In this document: positions 1-8,734 of the stretch, one piece after another | Layout of the letters: the number at the start of each line of letters is the position of its first letter | How positions within the stretch are numbered: the first letter of the stretch is position 1 | Assembly: GCF_003602235.1 (NCBI RefSeq) | Contig: NZ_QZVS01000083.1 | Span: 1-64,000, forward strand | Direction of reading: 5' to 3' | DNA length: 64,000 nucleotides | Source: Cryobacterium melibiosiphilum | GTDB lineage: Bacteria > Actinomycetota > Actinomycetes > Actinomycetales > Microbacteriaceae | Made by a program: the position numbers and the translations under genes | Notes under the pieces: generated by a model | Databases searched by the model: none | Told to the model about the DNA's origin: nothing | What the model saw: the letters and a program-made list of their open reading frames with translations, nothing else

Positions 1-1274
1 TGGCGGTCGGGCTGACGACGGCGCTGCGCCGGGCGGGGCTGCCGACCAGCCCCGACCGGGCCGCCCGCCTCGCCGAAGCCCTCGCCCAGGTGCCGCCGGT
101 CGCCCGCGGCCCCCTCTACTGGACCTGCCGGGTTGTCCTGGTCTCGGCCCACAGTCAGCTTCCGGTTTTTGACGCGGTGTTCTCGGCCGTCTTCGATGGG
201 CTGCTCGATCCCGCCGACGGTCGCGGAGATCCCACGGCACCGCCGGCCGTCGGCGCTGAAGCGCGCACCCGGCCGACACCCCCCGATTCGCGCCAGGGAA
301 CCCCGCCCGACGCCGGCTCCCCCGACCCGCAGCCCGCGGCCTCCGCGCCTCCGACCGACGACGAAACGGGCACGACGGATGCCGCCGAGCGGGACACCTG
401 GCTGCTGGTCGCGTCCCCGGATGAACGGCTGCACACCACCTCCTTCGCCGAACTGCAGCCCGGCGAGCTCGACCAGCTGCGGCAACTCGTGCGCCGGCTG
501 GTGCTCTCACCGCCCCGCAGGCGGAGCCGCCGCACCCGGCGCTCGCGGCACGCGAGCGATCGGCTGTCGCTCCGGCACACCGTGCGCGCAGCGCGGCGCA
601 CCGGCGGCGACCTGAGCCGGCTGGTCTATGAAGCCCGCCGGCCGCGCCCGCGGCGGCTGGTCTTTCTCTGCGACGTGTCGGGGTCGATGGAGCCGTACAG
701 CCGGGTCTACCTGTCACTGCTGCAGGGCGCGGTCGCCGCGGCACACGCCGAAGCCTTCGTGTTCGCCACCCGACTCACCCGGGTGACTCGCGTATTGGCG
801 GCCCCCAACCCCGACGTGGCCCTGGCCGCTGCCGCCGCGAGCGCAGCGGACTGGGCCGGCGGCACCCGGCTGGCGGGCAGCATCCGTCGTTTCATCGACG
901 ATTTCGGTCGACGAGGGCTGGCCCGAGGGGCGGTCGTCGTCATCGTCTCGGACGGCTGGGCGACCGACGATCCCGAGCTCGTCGCCGCGCAGATGGCACG
1001 TCTGCGGCGACTGGCGCACCGCATCATCTGGGTCAACCCGCGCAAGGCTGCGGCCGGGTACCGGCCGCTCGTGGGCGGCATGCGGGCCGCGTTGCCCTAC
1101 TGCGATGCCTTCGCGAGCGGCCACAGCTACGCCGCGCTCGGCGAACTCGCCGCCCTGATCGGTGACGATAACTGTGCAACCGACCGCCGAACACCCGACA
1201 GACCCGATAGACCCGACAGACCCGACAGACCCGACAGACCCGATAGACCCGAATATCCGCAACACCGACGTTAG
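1..1274 (+). CDS. CoxE-like VWA-domain protein (5' end outside window)
   Basis: The frame is open to the left edge, so the start lies upstream; 423 residues are visible (frame begins at base 3). The first ~70 visible residues (ALRRAGLPTSPDRAARLAEA, then VFDAVFSAVFDG) match the helical N-terminus of CoxE-type proteins, so the internal GTG at 90 is not the real start. A Pro/Ala-rich linker follows, then a von Willebrand A domain with a MIDAS motif DVSGSM (bases ~681-698) and a late SDGWATDD segment. CoxE-family proteins work with the MoxR-type ATPase CoxD in maturing molybdenum hydroxylases such as CO dehydrogenase. The tail ends in a DRP repeat encoded by a 9-bp array. coxG follows after 8 bases and an XdhC/CoxI protein comes next, so this is the end of a cox-type accessory operon. 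The substrate of the partner enzyme cannot be told from here. Confidence 0.82.
   Translation, partial: AVGLTTALRRAGLPTSPDRAARLAEALAQVPPVARGPLYWTCRVVLVSAHSQLPVFDAVFSAVFDGLLDPADGRGDPTAPPAVGAEARTRPTPPDSRQGTPPDAGSPDPQPAASAPPTDDETGTTDAAERDTWLLVASPDERLHTTSFAELQPGELDQLRQLVRRLVLSPPRRRSRRTRRSRHASDRLSLRHTVRAARRTGGDLSRLVYEARRPRPRRLVFLCDVSGSMEPYSRVYLSLLQGAVAAAHAEAFVFATRLTRVTRVLAAPNPDVALAAAAASAADWAGGTRLAGSIRRFIDDFGRRGLARGAVVVIVSDGWATDDPELVAAQMARLRRLAHRIIWVNPRKAAAGYRPLVGGMRAALPYCDAFASGHSYAALGELAALIGDDNCATDRRTPDRPDRPDRPDRPDRPDRPEYPQHRR
1197..1250 (+). repeat. 9-bp tandem array, six units, in the coxE-like 3' end
   Basis: Six units of GACAGACCC/GATAGACCC run without a break and encode a PDR/DRP tail on the CoxE-like protein. 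Units two and six carry T instead of C. Copy number could vary without breaking the frame. Confidence 0.9.
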
Positions 1275-1282
1275 GGGACCTC

Positions 1283-2122
1283 ATGGAACTGGACAGCACC
1301 TTCACCGTCGTCGCACCGGTTGACACCGTCTGGGCGACGCTGATGGATTTCGAGCGCGTCGCCGGCTGCGTTCCGGGGGCGCAGATTCTGAATCGGCTCT
1401 CCGATGATGCCTACCAGGTCGGCATGAAGGTCAAGCTCGGCCCCGTCACCATGCAGTATCGCGGGCAGATGAACGTGCTCGAACGGGATGCGCACGGCCA
1501 CCGCGCGGTGTTCGACGGCAAGGCCCAGGAGATCCGCGGCCAGGGCACCGCCTCGGCGACGGTAACCCTCGTGCTCGTGGAAACCGACGGCTCCACGCAG
1601 GGCACGGTGAGCGCCGAGCTCGCGCTGTCGGGCAAGGCGGCCGCGATGGGAAAGGGGGTCATCGGCAGCGTCACCGACCAGATGATGGCGCTGTTCGCCG
1701 GCAACCTGCAAGAACTCCTCGAGCAGACGGATGCCGCGGGTCCGGTCGACGGATCCGCCCCCGTCGGCGCGCACCTCGACGAACCGGCCGAGCATACGCA
1801 GGACTCGGAACGGGCGGTCGCCGAGATAGCCGATATCCCGCCGGGCGAGGCCTACGCCGCCGATCGGCTCACTTCCGTCACTCCCGGTCCCGACGAGCCG
1901 CGCCAGTCCCCACACCGGTACACCCACCGGCCCGCATCCTCGCAGCGGCCCACCTCCCCGCCGGCGTCGCCCGCGCCCGAGCCCGCGAGCAGCCTCAATG
2001 CACTGGACCTCATCAAGGGCATCATCACCGACCAGCTCAGCAACCCGACGAAACTGCTCGGGCTGGTGGTCGGTGTCGCCTTCGTCGCCTACCGGGTCGG
2101 CCGTCGGCGTTCGGGCGGCTAG
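1283..2122 (+). CDS. coxG: CoxG-type SRPBCC protein with C-terminal membrane segment
   Basis: 279 residues from ATG 1283. Residues 1-150 look like the CoxG (carbon monoxide dehydrogenase subunit G) branch of the SRPBCC/START fold: N-terminal MELDSTFTV, VWATLMDFERVAGCVPG, and a GTVSAELALSGKAAAMGKG block near residue 115. A Pro/Ser/Ala-rich linker of ~70 residues follows, then an amphipathic stretch and a hydrophobic segment (KLLGLVVGVAFVAYRVG, about 255-271) with a basic end, consistent with a C-terminal membrane anchor. CoxG is reported in other bacteria to help recruit CO dehydrogenase to the membrane, and this architecture fits such a role. It lies 8 bases after the CoxE-like gene, almost certainly in the same transcript. 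Confidence 0.85.
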   Translation: MELDSTFTVVAPVDTVWATLMDFERVAGCVPGAQILNRLSDDAYQVGMKVKLGPVTMQYRGQMNVLERDAHGHRAVFDGKAQEIRGQGTASATVTLVLVETDGSTQGTVSAELALSGKAAAMGKGVIGSVTDQMMALFAGNLQELLEQTDAAGPVDGSAPVGAHLDEPAEHTQDSERAVAEIADIPPGEAYAADRLTSVTPGPDEPRQSPHRYTHRPASSQRPTSPPASPAPEPASSLNALDLIKGIITDQLSNPTKLLGLVVGVAFVAYRVGRRRSGG

Positions 2123-2182
2123 TCTTCAGGACATCACGAAGACCGCCCCGACTGCCCCGACGAACGAACGACGAAGGACGAC

Positions 2183-3376
2183 ATGCGAGAGATCCTGGGC
2201 TCCGTGCTCGCGGGCTGGCGGGCCGGCGAACAGGCCGGACTCGCCACCGTGGTGCGCACCTTTGAGTCCGCACCGATGCCGGTCGGCTCTGCGATGCTCG
2301 TGACCGCCGACGGGCAGGCGCTCGGATCGGTCTCGGGCGGTTGCGTGGAGGGCGCCGTCTACGAGCTGGGTGCCCAGGTCGCCCTCGACGGCGAGCCGGT
2401 GCTCGTGCGGTACGGGGTCAGCGACGACGACGCCTTCTCCGTCGGCCTGTCCTGCGGGGGCATCATCGACGTCTTCGTGGAACCGGTCTCCCGCACGAGC
2501 TACCCGCAACTCGAGTCGGTCCAGGCCGACATCGAGGCCGGCCGTCCCGTAGGCGTGGCCACGGTCATCGAACATCCCGATGCCGCTCGGCTCGGTCGCC
2601 ACCTCGTCGTGCGGGAAAGCGGCATCGACGGCGACCTGGGTTCCCCCCGAGCCAACCAGGCCGTCGGCGACGACACCCTCGGGCTCCTCGCGGCCGGCCG
2701 GCACGGCACCCTCACGTACGGTCCCGACGGGCAACGCCTCGGAGCAGGACTGCGCGTGTTCTTCGCCAGTTACGCCCCCAAACCGCGGCTTCTGGTCTTC
2801 GGAGCCATCGACTTCGCCGCCGCGCTCGCCCGGGCCGGCAGCTTTCTGGGCTACCGGGTCACGGTTTGCGATGCGCGCGGCGTCTTCGCCACCCCCGCGC
2901 GGTTTCCGGGCGCCGACGAGGTGATCGTGGCCTGGCCGCACCGGTACCTGTCAGAACAGTTCGCTGCGGGGCTCGTCGACGATCGCACGGTCGTGTGCGT
3001 GCTCACCCACGATCCGAAGTTCGACGTTCCACTGCTCGAAGTCGCCCTGCGCGGCCCTCGCCTGGCCTACACCGGCGCGATGGGGTCCAGGCGCACCCAC
3101 GACGACCGCATGCGCCGGCTGCAGGAGGCCGGCGTCGGCGACGCCGAATTGGCCCGTCTGCACAGTCCGCTCGGCCTCGACCTTGGTTCCCGAACCCCGG
3201 AAGAGACGGCCGTGTCGATCGTGGCGGAGATCATCGCCGAACGCTGGGGCGGAACAGGCGAGCCGCTCGGAACGCTGAAGCGGCGCATCCATTCGGACCC
3301 GCCTCCCGGGGCGCAGCGTAGCGATTCGACGACGACGGATGCCGCTCCCGAGCCGCATCCCAGCCGCGTGCGTTAA
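2183..3376 (+). CDS. XdhC/CoxI family molybdenum-hydroxylase maturation protein
   Basis: 397 residues; the ATG at 2183 follows AAGGACGAC as ribosome site. The N-terminal XdhC_CoxI domain shows the conserved SGGCVEG motif near residue 51 and a second Cys motif (LSCGGIIDV). The C-terminal XdhC_C part is a Rossmann-type domain (LLVFGAIDFAAALARAG, then CDAR), followed by the family motif YTGAMGSRRTHDDRM. Known members bind molybdenum cofactor and supply its sulfurated form to xanthine-dehydrogenase-family enzymes. The order coxE-coxG-coxI places it with a Mo hydroxylase whose structural subunits must lie upstream of the window. The last ~50 residues are low complexity. The stop codon TAA overlaps the likely -10 box of the next gene. 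Confidence 0.85.
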   Translation: MREILGSVLAGWRAGEQAGLATVVRTFESAPMPVGSAMLVTADGQALGSVSGGCVEGAVYELGAQVALDGEPVLVRYGVSDDDAFSVGLSCGGIIDVFVEPVSRTSYPQLESVQADIEAGRPVGVATVIEHPDAARLGRHLVVRESGIDGDLGSPRANQAVGDDTLGLLAAGRHGTLTYGPDGQRLGAGLRVFFASYAPKPRLLVFGAIDFAAALARAGSFLGYRVTVCDARGVFATPARFPGADEVIVAWPHRYLSEQFAAGLVDDRTVVCVLTHDPKFDVPLLEVALRGPRLAYTGAMGSRRTHDDRMRRLQEAGVGDAELARLHSPLGLDLGSRTPEETAVSIVAEIIAERWGGTGEPLGTLKRRIHSDPPPGAQRSDSTTTDAAPEPHPSRVR

Positions 3377-3379
3377 GAT
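3374..3379 (+). promoter_or_regulatory. -10 box of a leaderless mshA promoter
   Basis: TAAGAT ends 6 bases before the GTG at 3386, which would place the transcription start on the start codon. It overlaps the stop codon of the upstream gene. No clear -35 box is seen. Confidence 0.4.
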
Positions 3380-3385
3380 TTCGGG

Positions 3386-4618
3386 GTGCCCCATGTTTTG
3401 ACGCCCCTCCACATCGCCCTCGTTTGCCTGCATACCTCGCCGGGTGACGAACCGGGTTCCGGAGATGCCGGCGGCATGAACGTCGTCGTGCGGCATCAGG
3501 CCGAAGCCCTCGCCGCGCTCGGGCATTCCGTCGACATCCTCACCCGCCGATCCTCGGCGGGCCTTCCCCCCTTCGTCGACCTGGCGCCCGGCGTCACCCT
3601 GCGGTTTCTCGACGCCGGCCCGGCCGAGCCCGTCGCAAAGGGTGACCACGAGTCGTTCGTCGATGAATTCCGGGCCCGCATGAGCGCGCTCGGGCCGTGG
3701 GACGTCATCCACTCTCACCACTGGTTCTCCGGGATGGCCGCCCTGCCGCTCGCCCGGCTGACCGGCACCCCGCACGTGCAAAGCTTCCACAGCATCGCGG
3801 CGCCCGAGAGCTCCCCGCTGTCCTGGGGCGAACGCCCCGAATCCCCCGGACGCCTGGCCGGCGAGGCCTGGCTCGCCGAACAGTCCGATGCCGTGATCGC
3901 GATCAGCGAAGCCGAGGCCGACACCGTACTGCAGCGCCTCGGCGGTTCGGCAGACCGGCTCGCTGTCGTGCCGCCCGGGGTCGATGGAACCCTGTTCCGG
4001 CCCAGCGCGGCCGCGCAGCCCGAGGACCGGGGGTACGCCGTCGTCGCCGCGCGCCTGCAGCCGCTGAAGGGACTCGACCTCGCCATCGAGGCGATCGCGG
4101 CCGTTCCCGAGGCGCTGCGCCCCGAACTCGTCATCGCCGGCGATGCCTCGAGCGATTTCGACGGCTACGTCGACGAACTGCGCGCGCTGGCAGCGTCGCA
4201 CGGAATCGCCGACGGCGTGCGCTTCGTCGGTCCCCAGCCCCGGGCGAAGCTGGCCGTACTGCTGAGCGGCGCCCGGGTCGTGCTCGTGCCCTCACACTCG
4301 GAGACCTACGGCCTGGTCGCCCTCGAGGGTGCCGCGAGCGGCGTGCCGGTGGTGGCGGCATCGGCCGGTGGCCTGCGCGAGGCCGTCATCGACAGCGAGA
4401 CCGGCCTGGTCATGCAGTCGCGTGACCCCGAGCTGTGGGCCGCGGCGATCGCGCGTATCGTGTCCGATCCGGTGTTCGCCAAGCGGCTGTCGCGTGCCGG
4501 GCGGGAGCGCGCCGAGCACCTCAGCTGGACCCGCTCCGCCGCCAGCCTCGCCGCCGTCTATCGGGCCCTGCTGCACCCCGACAGCGCGGGCCGCCACCAG
4601 GAGCTCGCGATCGCGTGA
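3386..4618 (+). CDS. mshA: D-inositol-3-phosphate glycosyltransferase (MshA-type, GT4)
   Basis: 410 residues from GTG 3386. MshA joins N-acetylglucosamine from UDP-GlcNAc to inositol 3-phosphate, the first step of mycothiol synthesis. The N-terminus holds the MshA-like stretch HTSPGDEPGSGDAGGMNVVV (residues ~16-35) with the GGMN glycine-rich loop. The middle has HSHHWFSGMAALPLA and PHVQSFHSI. The C-terminal donor domain has the GT4 motif SHSETYGLVALEGAASG with the E(x)7E pair near residue 310. Length is close to characterised MshA proteins. The stop codon overlaps the start of an MshB-like deacetylase, the next enzyme in the pathway. The main alternative is another GT4 enzyme, but the N-terminal signature and the neighbour argue for MshA. 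Confidence 0.75.
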   Translation: MPHVLTPLHIALVCLHTSPGDEPGSGDAGGMNVVVRHQAEALAALGHSVDILTRRSSAGLPPFVDLAPGVTLRFLDAGPAEPVAKGDHESFVDEFRARMSALGPWDVIHSHHWFSGMAALPLARLTGTPHVQSFHSIAAPESSPLSWGERPESPGRLAGEAWLAEQSDAVIAISEAEADTVLQRLGGSADRLAVVPPGVDGTLFRPSAAAQPEDRGYAVVAARLQPLKGLDLAIEAIAAVPEALRPELVIAGDASSDFDGYVDELRALAASHGIADGVRFVGPQPRAKLAVLLSGARVVLVPSHSETYGLVALEGAASGVPVVAASAGGLREAVIDSETGLVMQSRDPELWAAAIARIVSDPVFAKRLSRAGRERAEHLSWTRSAASLAAVYRALLHPDSAGRHQELAIA

Positions 4619-5379
4619 CCGCGCTGCCCGCGGCTACGGCCCGCACGAGCATTCTCGACGGATGCTGCTCGGCACTGTTCGTGCACGCGCACCCCGATGA
4701 CGAGACCATCAGCACCGGCGCCCTGATCGCGGAACTCGTCGCCCGGGGCATCCGCGTGACGCTGCTGACGGCGACCCGCGGCGAACGCGGCGAGGTCGTC
4801 GCCGGCCCTTTGACCGGCCTCGAAGGCACGGTCGAGCTCGCCGCGGAGCGCGAGCGAGAGCTGCAACGGGCGACGGATGCCCTCGGCATTGCCGAGCGGT
4901 TCTGGCTCGGGGAGATTCCCGCCCAGGAGCCGTCCCGCTCGCCCCGCCGGTACCGTGACTCGGGAATGGAGTGGATCCGCCCCGGCCTGGCCGGGCCGGC
5001 GAACGACGTCGATGAGGACGCACTCGTGCGGGCTCCGCTGGTCGAGGTCGTCACGGATGTTGCGGCACTGATGCGTCACGTCGAGCCCGATCTCGTGATC
5101 AGCTACGACAACGGCGGCGGCTACGGACATCCCGACCATGTCCGGGTGCACGAAGCGGCCGTGCAGGCCAGCGCGGAGTGCCGCATCCGCTTCGCCGAAA
5201 TCGCGTCGACGCCCGGTGCCCGAGTGGAGTGGTTCGAGCTTGAGGAGCATCGGGCAACGGTCACGGCGGCGTTGCGCCAGCACGCGAGCCAGCTAACCGT
5301 CGACGGTACCGAGATCGTGCATTCCGGCGGGCAGCGCGAAACGATCACAACCTCGATCGGGCTGCACGAGCTGCGCTGA
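4615..5379 (+). CDS. PIG-L family deacetylase, MshB-like
   Basis: 254 residues from GTG 4615, chosen because GTGA overlaps the mshA stop by 4 bases; the frame stays open further upstream but only inside mshA. The zinc-binding motif AHPDDE is at residues 25-30, the second metal motif is GGYGHPDHVRVH, and the MshB-like RYRDSGM stretch lies between them. MshB removes the acetyl group from GlcNAc-inositol to give GlcN-inositol in mycothiol synthesis; adjacency to mshA supports that role. Mycothiol S-conjugate amidase (Mca) has the same fold and cannot be fully excluded. The protein is shorter than mycobacterial MshB (about 300 residues). Confidence 0.7.
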   Translation: MTALPAATARTSILDGCCSALFVHAHPDDETISTGALIAELVARGIRVTLLTATRGERGEVVAGPLTGLEGTVELAAERERELQRATDALGIAERFWLGEIPAQEPSRSPRRYRDSGMEWIRPGLAGPANDVDEDALVRAPLVEVVTDVAALMRHVEPDLVISYDNGGGYGHPDHVRVHEAAVQASAECRIRFAEIASTPGARVEWFELEEHRATVTAALRQHASQLTVDGTEIVHSGGQRETITTSIGLHELR

Positions 5380-5381
5380 CG

Positions 5382-5449
5382 CAACAGCGTGTGACAAACA
5401 ACAGCGTGAGACAGACAACAGCGTGAGACAAACAACAGCGTGTGACAAC
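5382..5449. repeat. 17-bp tandem array, four units, downstream of tmRNA
   Basis: Four contiguous 17-bp units of consensus CAACAGCGTGWGACARA start three bases after the deacetylase stop and end 8 bases before the tmRNA 3' end. The last unit is extended to 18 bases by a G at 5450. That 18-mer recurs inverted on the other side of tmRNA at 5842-5859. Confidence 0.92.
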
Positions 5450-5457
5450 GTGCCCAG

Positions 5458-5831
5458 TGGTGGAGATGCGGGGAATTGAACCCCGGTCCACTGCTGTGGT
5501 CATATGCCTTCTACGGGTGTATCCAGTGAAATCGCTTTCTCGGCCCCGGAATTTGCCACTGGCATCTACTCCGACAGGCCCAGCCTTCGTTTAAGTCCCT
5601 CTACACCCCGTGGCTCAATGTAGAAGCAATCTCTCTAAATGGCGTCAGGATCCGGGTAGAGAGCATTCCCGGTCTGGCGGACTTCTTAGTGCGCTCGCTT
5701 AGGCAGCGAGAGCGAAGTCGATGCGCTTAGAATCGGCATCTATTTTTTTGCAGAGATCGTTAACGAGATAACCCTGCATCCTCGACCCGCTTCTCACAAT
5801 TGCGCAAACAATGTCGAAACCGATCATCCCC
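5458..5831 (-). ncRNA. ssrA: transfer-messenger RNA (tmRNA)
   Basis: Read leftward. The 5' acceptor half GGGGATG (5831-5825) pairs with CATCTCC near the 3' end (one G-U pair), and the 3' end carries an encoded ACCA. The T-arm GGTTCAATTCC is intact, and CGGTTTCGACAT lies just after the 5' acceptor strand as in other tmRNAs. The internal message reads GCC GAT TCT AAG CGC ATC GAC TTC GCT CTC GCT GCC TAA, giving the tag ADSKRIDFALAA; the A-L-A-A end is the usual proteolysis signal. tmRNA rescues stalled ribosomes together with SmpB, encoded next door. Length is 374 nt including CCA. Confidence 0.96.
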
Positions 5832-5841
5832 CTGGTGGGGT

Positions 5842-5859
5842 CGTTGTCACACGCTGTTG
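5842..5859. repeat. 18-bp inverted copy of the 17-bp array unit, upstream of tmRNA
   Basis: CGTTGTCACACGCTGTTG is the exact reverse complement of 5433-5450. The two copies bracket tmRNA with 10 bp outside its 5' end and 7 bp outside its 3' end. Confidence 0.9.
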
Positions 5860-5953
5860 AATTGCCAATCTGCACGAGTCAGGAATTTCGAGTCAACGAC
5901 TGAAGGGCCCAACCTGTGCAGCCCCCAATACTACATCGACGCGCGCCAGAATC

Positions 5954-6430
5954 CTAGTCGCCGAGGTTGCGGCGGGCCGACATGGCGCGGTCGGATTCCC
6001 GCTTATCCTGGCGTTCGCGCAGGGTCTGGCGCTTGTCGTACTCTTTCTTGCCCTTGGCGACGGCGATTTCGACCTTCGCCCGGCCGTCGAGAAAGTAGAT
6101 CCGCAGCGGCACGAGGGTGTAGCCGCCCTCTTTGGTCTTCTGGTGGATCTTCAGGATCTCCTGCTTGTGCAGCAAGAGCTTGCGCTTGCGACGGGGCGGG
6201 TGATTGGTCCAGGTGCCAGCGGTGTACTCGGGAATGTGCACGGCGTCGAGCCAGGCTTCCCCGCCGTCGATGAAGGCGTAGCCGTCGATGAGCGAGGCGC
6301 GCCCGGCGCGCAGGGATTTCACCTCGGTGCCGCTCAGGACCATCCCGGCCTCGTAGGTGTCACCGATGGAATAGTCGTGCCGCGCCTTGCGGTTGCTGGC
6401 TACGACCTTTTCGCCACGTTCCCTGGGCAC
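5954..6430 (-). CDS. smpB: SsrA-binding protein SmpB
   Basis: 158 residues, the normal SmpB length. It has the family signatures [27 protein letters not shown] in the first 40 residues (beta-barrel with the GTE loop), [21 protein letters not shown] in the middle, and the basic C-terminal tail [17 protein letters not shown] that enters the ribosomal decoding region. SmpB brings tmRNA to ribosomes stalled without a stop codon. It lies just upstream of ssrA on the same strand, and downstream of prfB-ftsE-ftsX, the usual order in this actinobacterial lineage. Confidence 0.97.
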   Translation of the reverse strand: MPRERGEKVVASNRKARHDYSIGDTYEAGMVLSGTEVKSLRAGRASLIDGYAFIDGGEAWLDAVHIPEYTAGTWTNHPPRRKRKLLLHKQEILKIHQKTKEGGYTLVPLRIYFLDGRAKVEIAVAKGKKEYDKRQTLRERQDKRESDRAMSARRNLGD

Positions 6431-6501
6431 GGTCCCCTCCTCGAAATGTTGTTGCTCAAATCCTGATGCTGCGCCCCGCGAACGCCGAGCAGCCCTCCAG
6501 T

Positions 6502-7416
6502 CTAGACCTTCAGGTACCGGGTGATGGCGAAGTTGGCCGAGAAGGCGGCGAGCACCGCTCCGACCACCAGCAGGATGGGCACCACGATCAGGGCGTCATC
6601 GAGGCCGACGAGGGCGAAGCCGGTGAGGCGCTCACCCAGATAGCCCTGCACGAAGAAGTTCACCAGGGCCACGATGGCCCCACCCGCGAGCAGCGACCCG
6701 AGCAGCGCCGCAAACACGCCCTCAAGGATGAAGGGGGTCTGGATGAACCGGTTCGATGCGCCCACCAGGCGCATGATCCCGAGTTCTCGGCGCCGTGAGA
6801 ACGCCGACAGACGGATGGTCGTGGCAATCAGCAGGGCCGCGGCAACGAGCATCAACCCGGCAATTCCGATCGCCGTGTAGCTGGCCACGTTGAGCACGGA
6901 GAAGATCTGGTCCAGGTATTTGCGCTGGTCGGCGACGTTCTCGACCCCGGCAACCCCGGACAGGCTCTCCACGAGCACATCCGACTGTGAGGGATCGTTG
7001 AGGTTCACCCAGAACGTCTGGTTGAGCTGGTCGGCCGTGACATAGTCGGCCACGGGGTTGCCGGCAAACTGCTTCTGGAAGTTCTCGAACGCCTGCTCGT
7101 GCGTTTCGAAGTAATACTGGTCGACGAACGTGGCGAGGGTCGGCGATTCGAGCTGGGCTTCGACGGCCGCGATCTGCTCTGCGGAGGCTTCCCCCGACGT
7201 GCAGGTGTCCCCGGGCGAGATCTCGGTGCACATGTAGATGCCGACCTGGGCCTTGTCGTACCAGAAGCTCTTCATCTGGCCGATCTGCATCTGCATGAGC
7301 ACCGCGGCGCCCACGAAGGTGAGCGAGATGAACGTGACGAGAACGACCGACACGACCATCGAGGCGTTGCGTCGCAACCCGTTGGCGGCTTCGGACAGCA
7401 CTAATCCCAGTCTCAT
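6502..7416 (-). CDS. ftsX: cell division protein FtsX
   Basis: 304 residues. One N-terminal membrane segment ([21 protein letters not shown], about 21-42) is followed by an extracellular domain of ~130 residues and then three C-terminal segments ([21 protein letters not shown], a middle one around [20 protein letters not shown], and [18 protein letters not shown]). This is the FtsX topology; [15 protein letters not shown] is the conserved cytoplasmic loop before TM3. FtsX with FtsE forms an ABC-type complex that controls cell-wall hydrolases at division. The start overlaps the ftsE stop by 4 bases, so translation is coupled. The extracellular domain contains two Cys ([10 protein letters not shown]). 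Confidence 0.95.
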   Translation of the reverse strand: MRLGLVLSEAANGLRRNASMVVSVVLVTFISLTFVGAAVLMQMQIGQMKSFWYDKAQVGIYMCTEISPGDTCTSGEASAEQIAAVEAQLESPTLATFVDQYYFETHEQAFENFQKQFAGNPVADYVTADQLNQTFWVNLNDPSQSDVLVESLSGVAGVENVADQRKYLDQIFSVLNVASYTAIGIAGLMLVAAALLIATTIRLSAFSRRRELGIMRLVGASNRFIQTPFILEGVFAALLGSLLAGGAIVALVNFFVQGYLGERLTGFALVGLDDALIVVPILLVVGAVLAAFSANFAITRYLKV

Positions 7417-8645
7417 CGGGTGGGTCCTACATTCTGTTCGCCGGTATCGGGTTTCTCGCCGGGTGCCCTCAGGCCGAGTTTCTCGGCGAGGGTGAGCTGG
7501 TCGGCGGCATCGTGCGGGGTTGCGGGCACGACCGGGCGGGCCATGACCGGCCCTCCACCGGTCGACTCGGGGTCGGTGTCCGACTGAACGGCGCTGGTGA
7601 CGGTCGTCGCGGGATCAGCGGCATCCGCTGCCGACGTTTCAGGCGTTGGCGCGGATGCCGGCGGCTCGGCCACAATCGGGGCCGGCTGGGCGTCGCGCAC
7701 GGGAGCGAACCGGGTGACCGGCATGCCGGAGTCGGGGGCCGTGACGACCACCGGTGCGGCCGGCGGCTCGACTGCCGGTTCAGTGGCCGGCACCCGTTCG
7801 ATCGGGGAGGGAAAAGTGAGCGACTGGCCGGTCGCGCCCGCGCCGACCCGCACGGGGTGGGCCACCGGTGCGGCCAGAGGCACCGGAACCTCGGCCTGGC
7901 GGGCCGCCGCCTCGACGCGTGTCGCATTGGTCTGTGCGGCGGCGGTGACCGTGGGAATCGCCGCGGTGGCGTACCCACCCTGACGCTCGTCACGAACGAT
8001 CTCGCCATTGACCAGCTCGATCACGCGGCGCTGCATCTCGTCGACGATGCCGGCTTCGTGGGTGGCCATGATCACCGTGGTGCCGCCGGCATTGATACTC
8101 GCGAGCAGCGCCATGATTCCCGCACTCGTGGTCGGGTCGAGGTTTCCGGTGGGCTCGTCGGCGAGCAGAATCTGGGGCTTGTTGACGATGGCACGGGCGA
8201 TGGCCACTCGCTGCTGCTCACCACCGGAAAGTTCGTGGGGAAAGCGCAGGGCCTTTTCGGCGAGGCCGACCATCTTGAGGGTGTCAGGCACGGCTTCCTG
8301 GATGAAGCCCCGGGACTTGCCGATGACCTGCAGGCTGAAGGCCACGTTGTCGAACACGGTCTTGTTCGGCAGCAGGCGGAAGTCCTGAAAGACGACGCCG
8401 AGGTTTCGGCGAAAGTAGGGCACCTTGCGGTTCGAGATTGAGCGCAGGTCCTGGCCCAGCACGTGGATGCTGCCGCTGGTCGGCTTCTCCTCCTTGAGCA
8501 CGAGGCGCAGGCAGCTCGATTTGCCCGAGCCGGACGCACCGACGAGGAAGACGAACTCACCTCGCAGAATTTCGACGTCAATCGAGTTCAGTGCCGGTCG
8601 GGTAGTACCGGGATACTTCTTGGAAATGTGATCAAATCGGATCAT
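7413..8645 (-). CDS. ftsE: cell division ATP-binding protein FtsE with long C-terminal extension
   Basis: 410 residues. Residues 1-228 are a complete FtsE ATPase: Walker [10 protein letters not shown] (36-44), signature [14 protein letters not shown], Walker [13 protein letters not shown], and the switch His in MATHEAGI. FtsE powers FtsX at the division site. FtsE is normally about 220-230 residues, but here a further ~180 residues follow, rich in Pro, Ala, Val and Thr and without predicted secondary structure, ending [22 protein letters not shown]. The tail continues in frame into the ATGA overlap with ftsX, so it is not an annotation error. A -10-like TAGGCT lies 9 bases upstream of the ATG. 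Confidence 0.95.
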   Translation of the reverse strand: MIRFDHISKKYPGTTRPALNSIDVEILRGEFVFLVGASGSGKSSCLRLVLKEEKPTSGSIHVLGQDLRSISNRKVPYFRRNLGVVFQDFRLLPNKTVFDNVAFSLQVIGKSRGFIQEAVPDTLKMVGLAEKALRFPHELSGGEQQRVAIARAIVNKPQILLADEPTGNLDPTTSAGIMALLASINAGGTTVIMATHEAGIVDEMQRRVIELVNGEIVRDERQGGYATAAIPTVTAAAQTNATRVEAAARQAEVPVPLAAPVAHPVRVGAGATGQSLTFPSPIERVPATEPAVEPPAAPVVVTAPDSGMPVTRFAPVRDAQPAPIVAEPPASAPTPETSAADAADPATTVTSAVQSDTDPESTGGGPVMARPVVPATPHDAADQLTLAEKLGLRAPGEKPDTGEQNVGPTR

Positions 8646-8734
8646 GGCATACCGAGCCTAGGCACGCGTCGACCGAATAGCGACTTACGACTCGCCCCAC
8701 CCACCGAATGCCAAGCTTCGGCCACCGGTTGGCA

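Noticed and set aside
5458..5859. Integration attachment site in ssrA
   Set aside because: The flanking repeats are inverted and lie outside the gene; no integrase or second att-like copy is seen, so no island is called.
7512..8441. A 309-codon rightward frame opposite ftsE
   Set aside because: His/Gly/Arg-rich shadow of the GC-rich FtsE tail; FtsE on the other strand is a clear ATPase.
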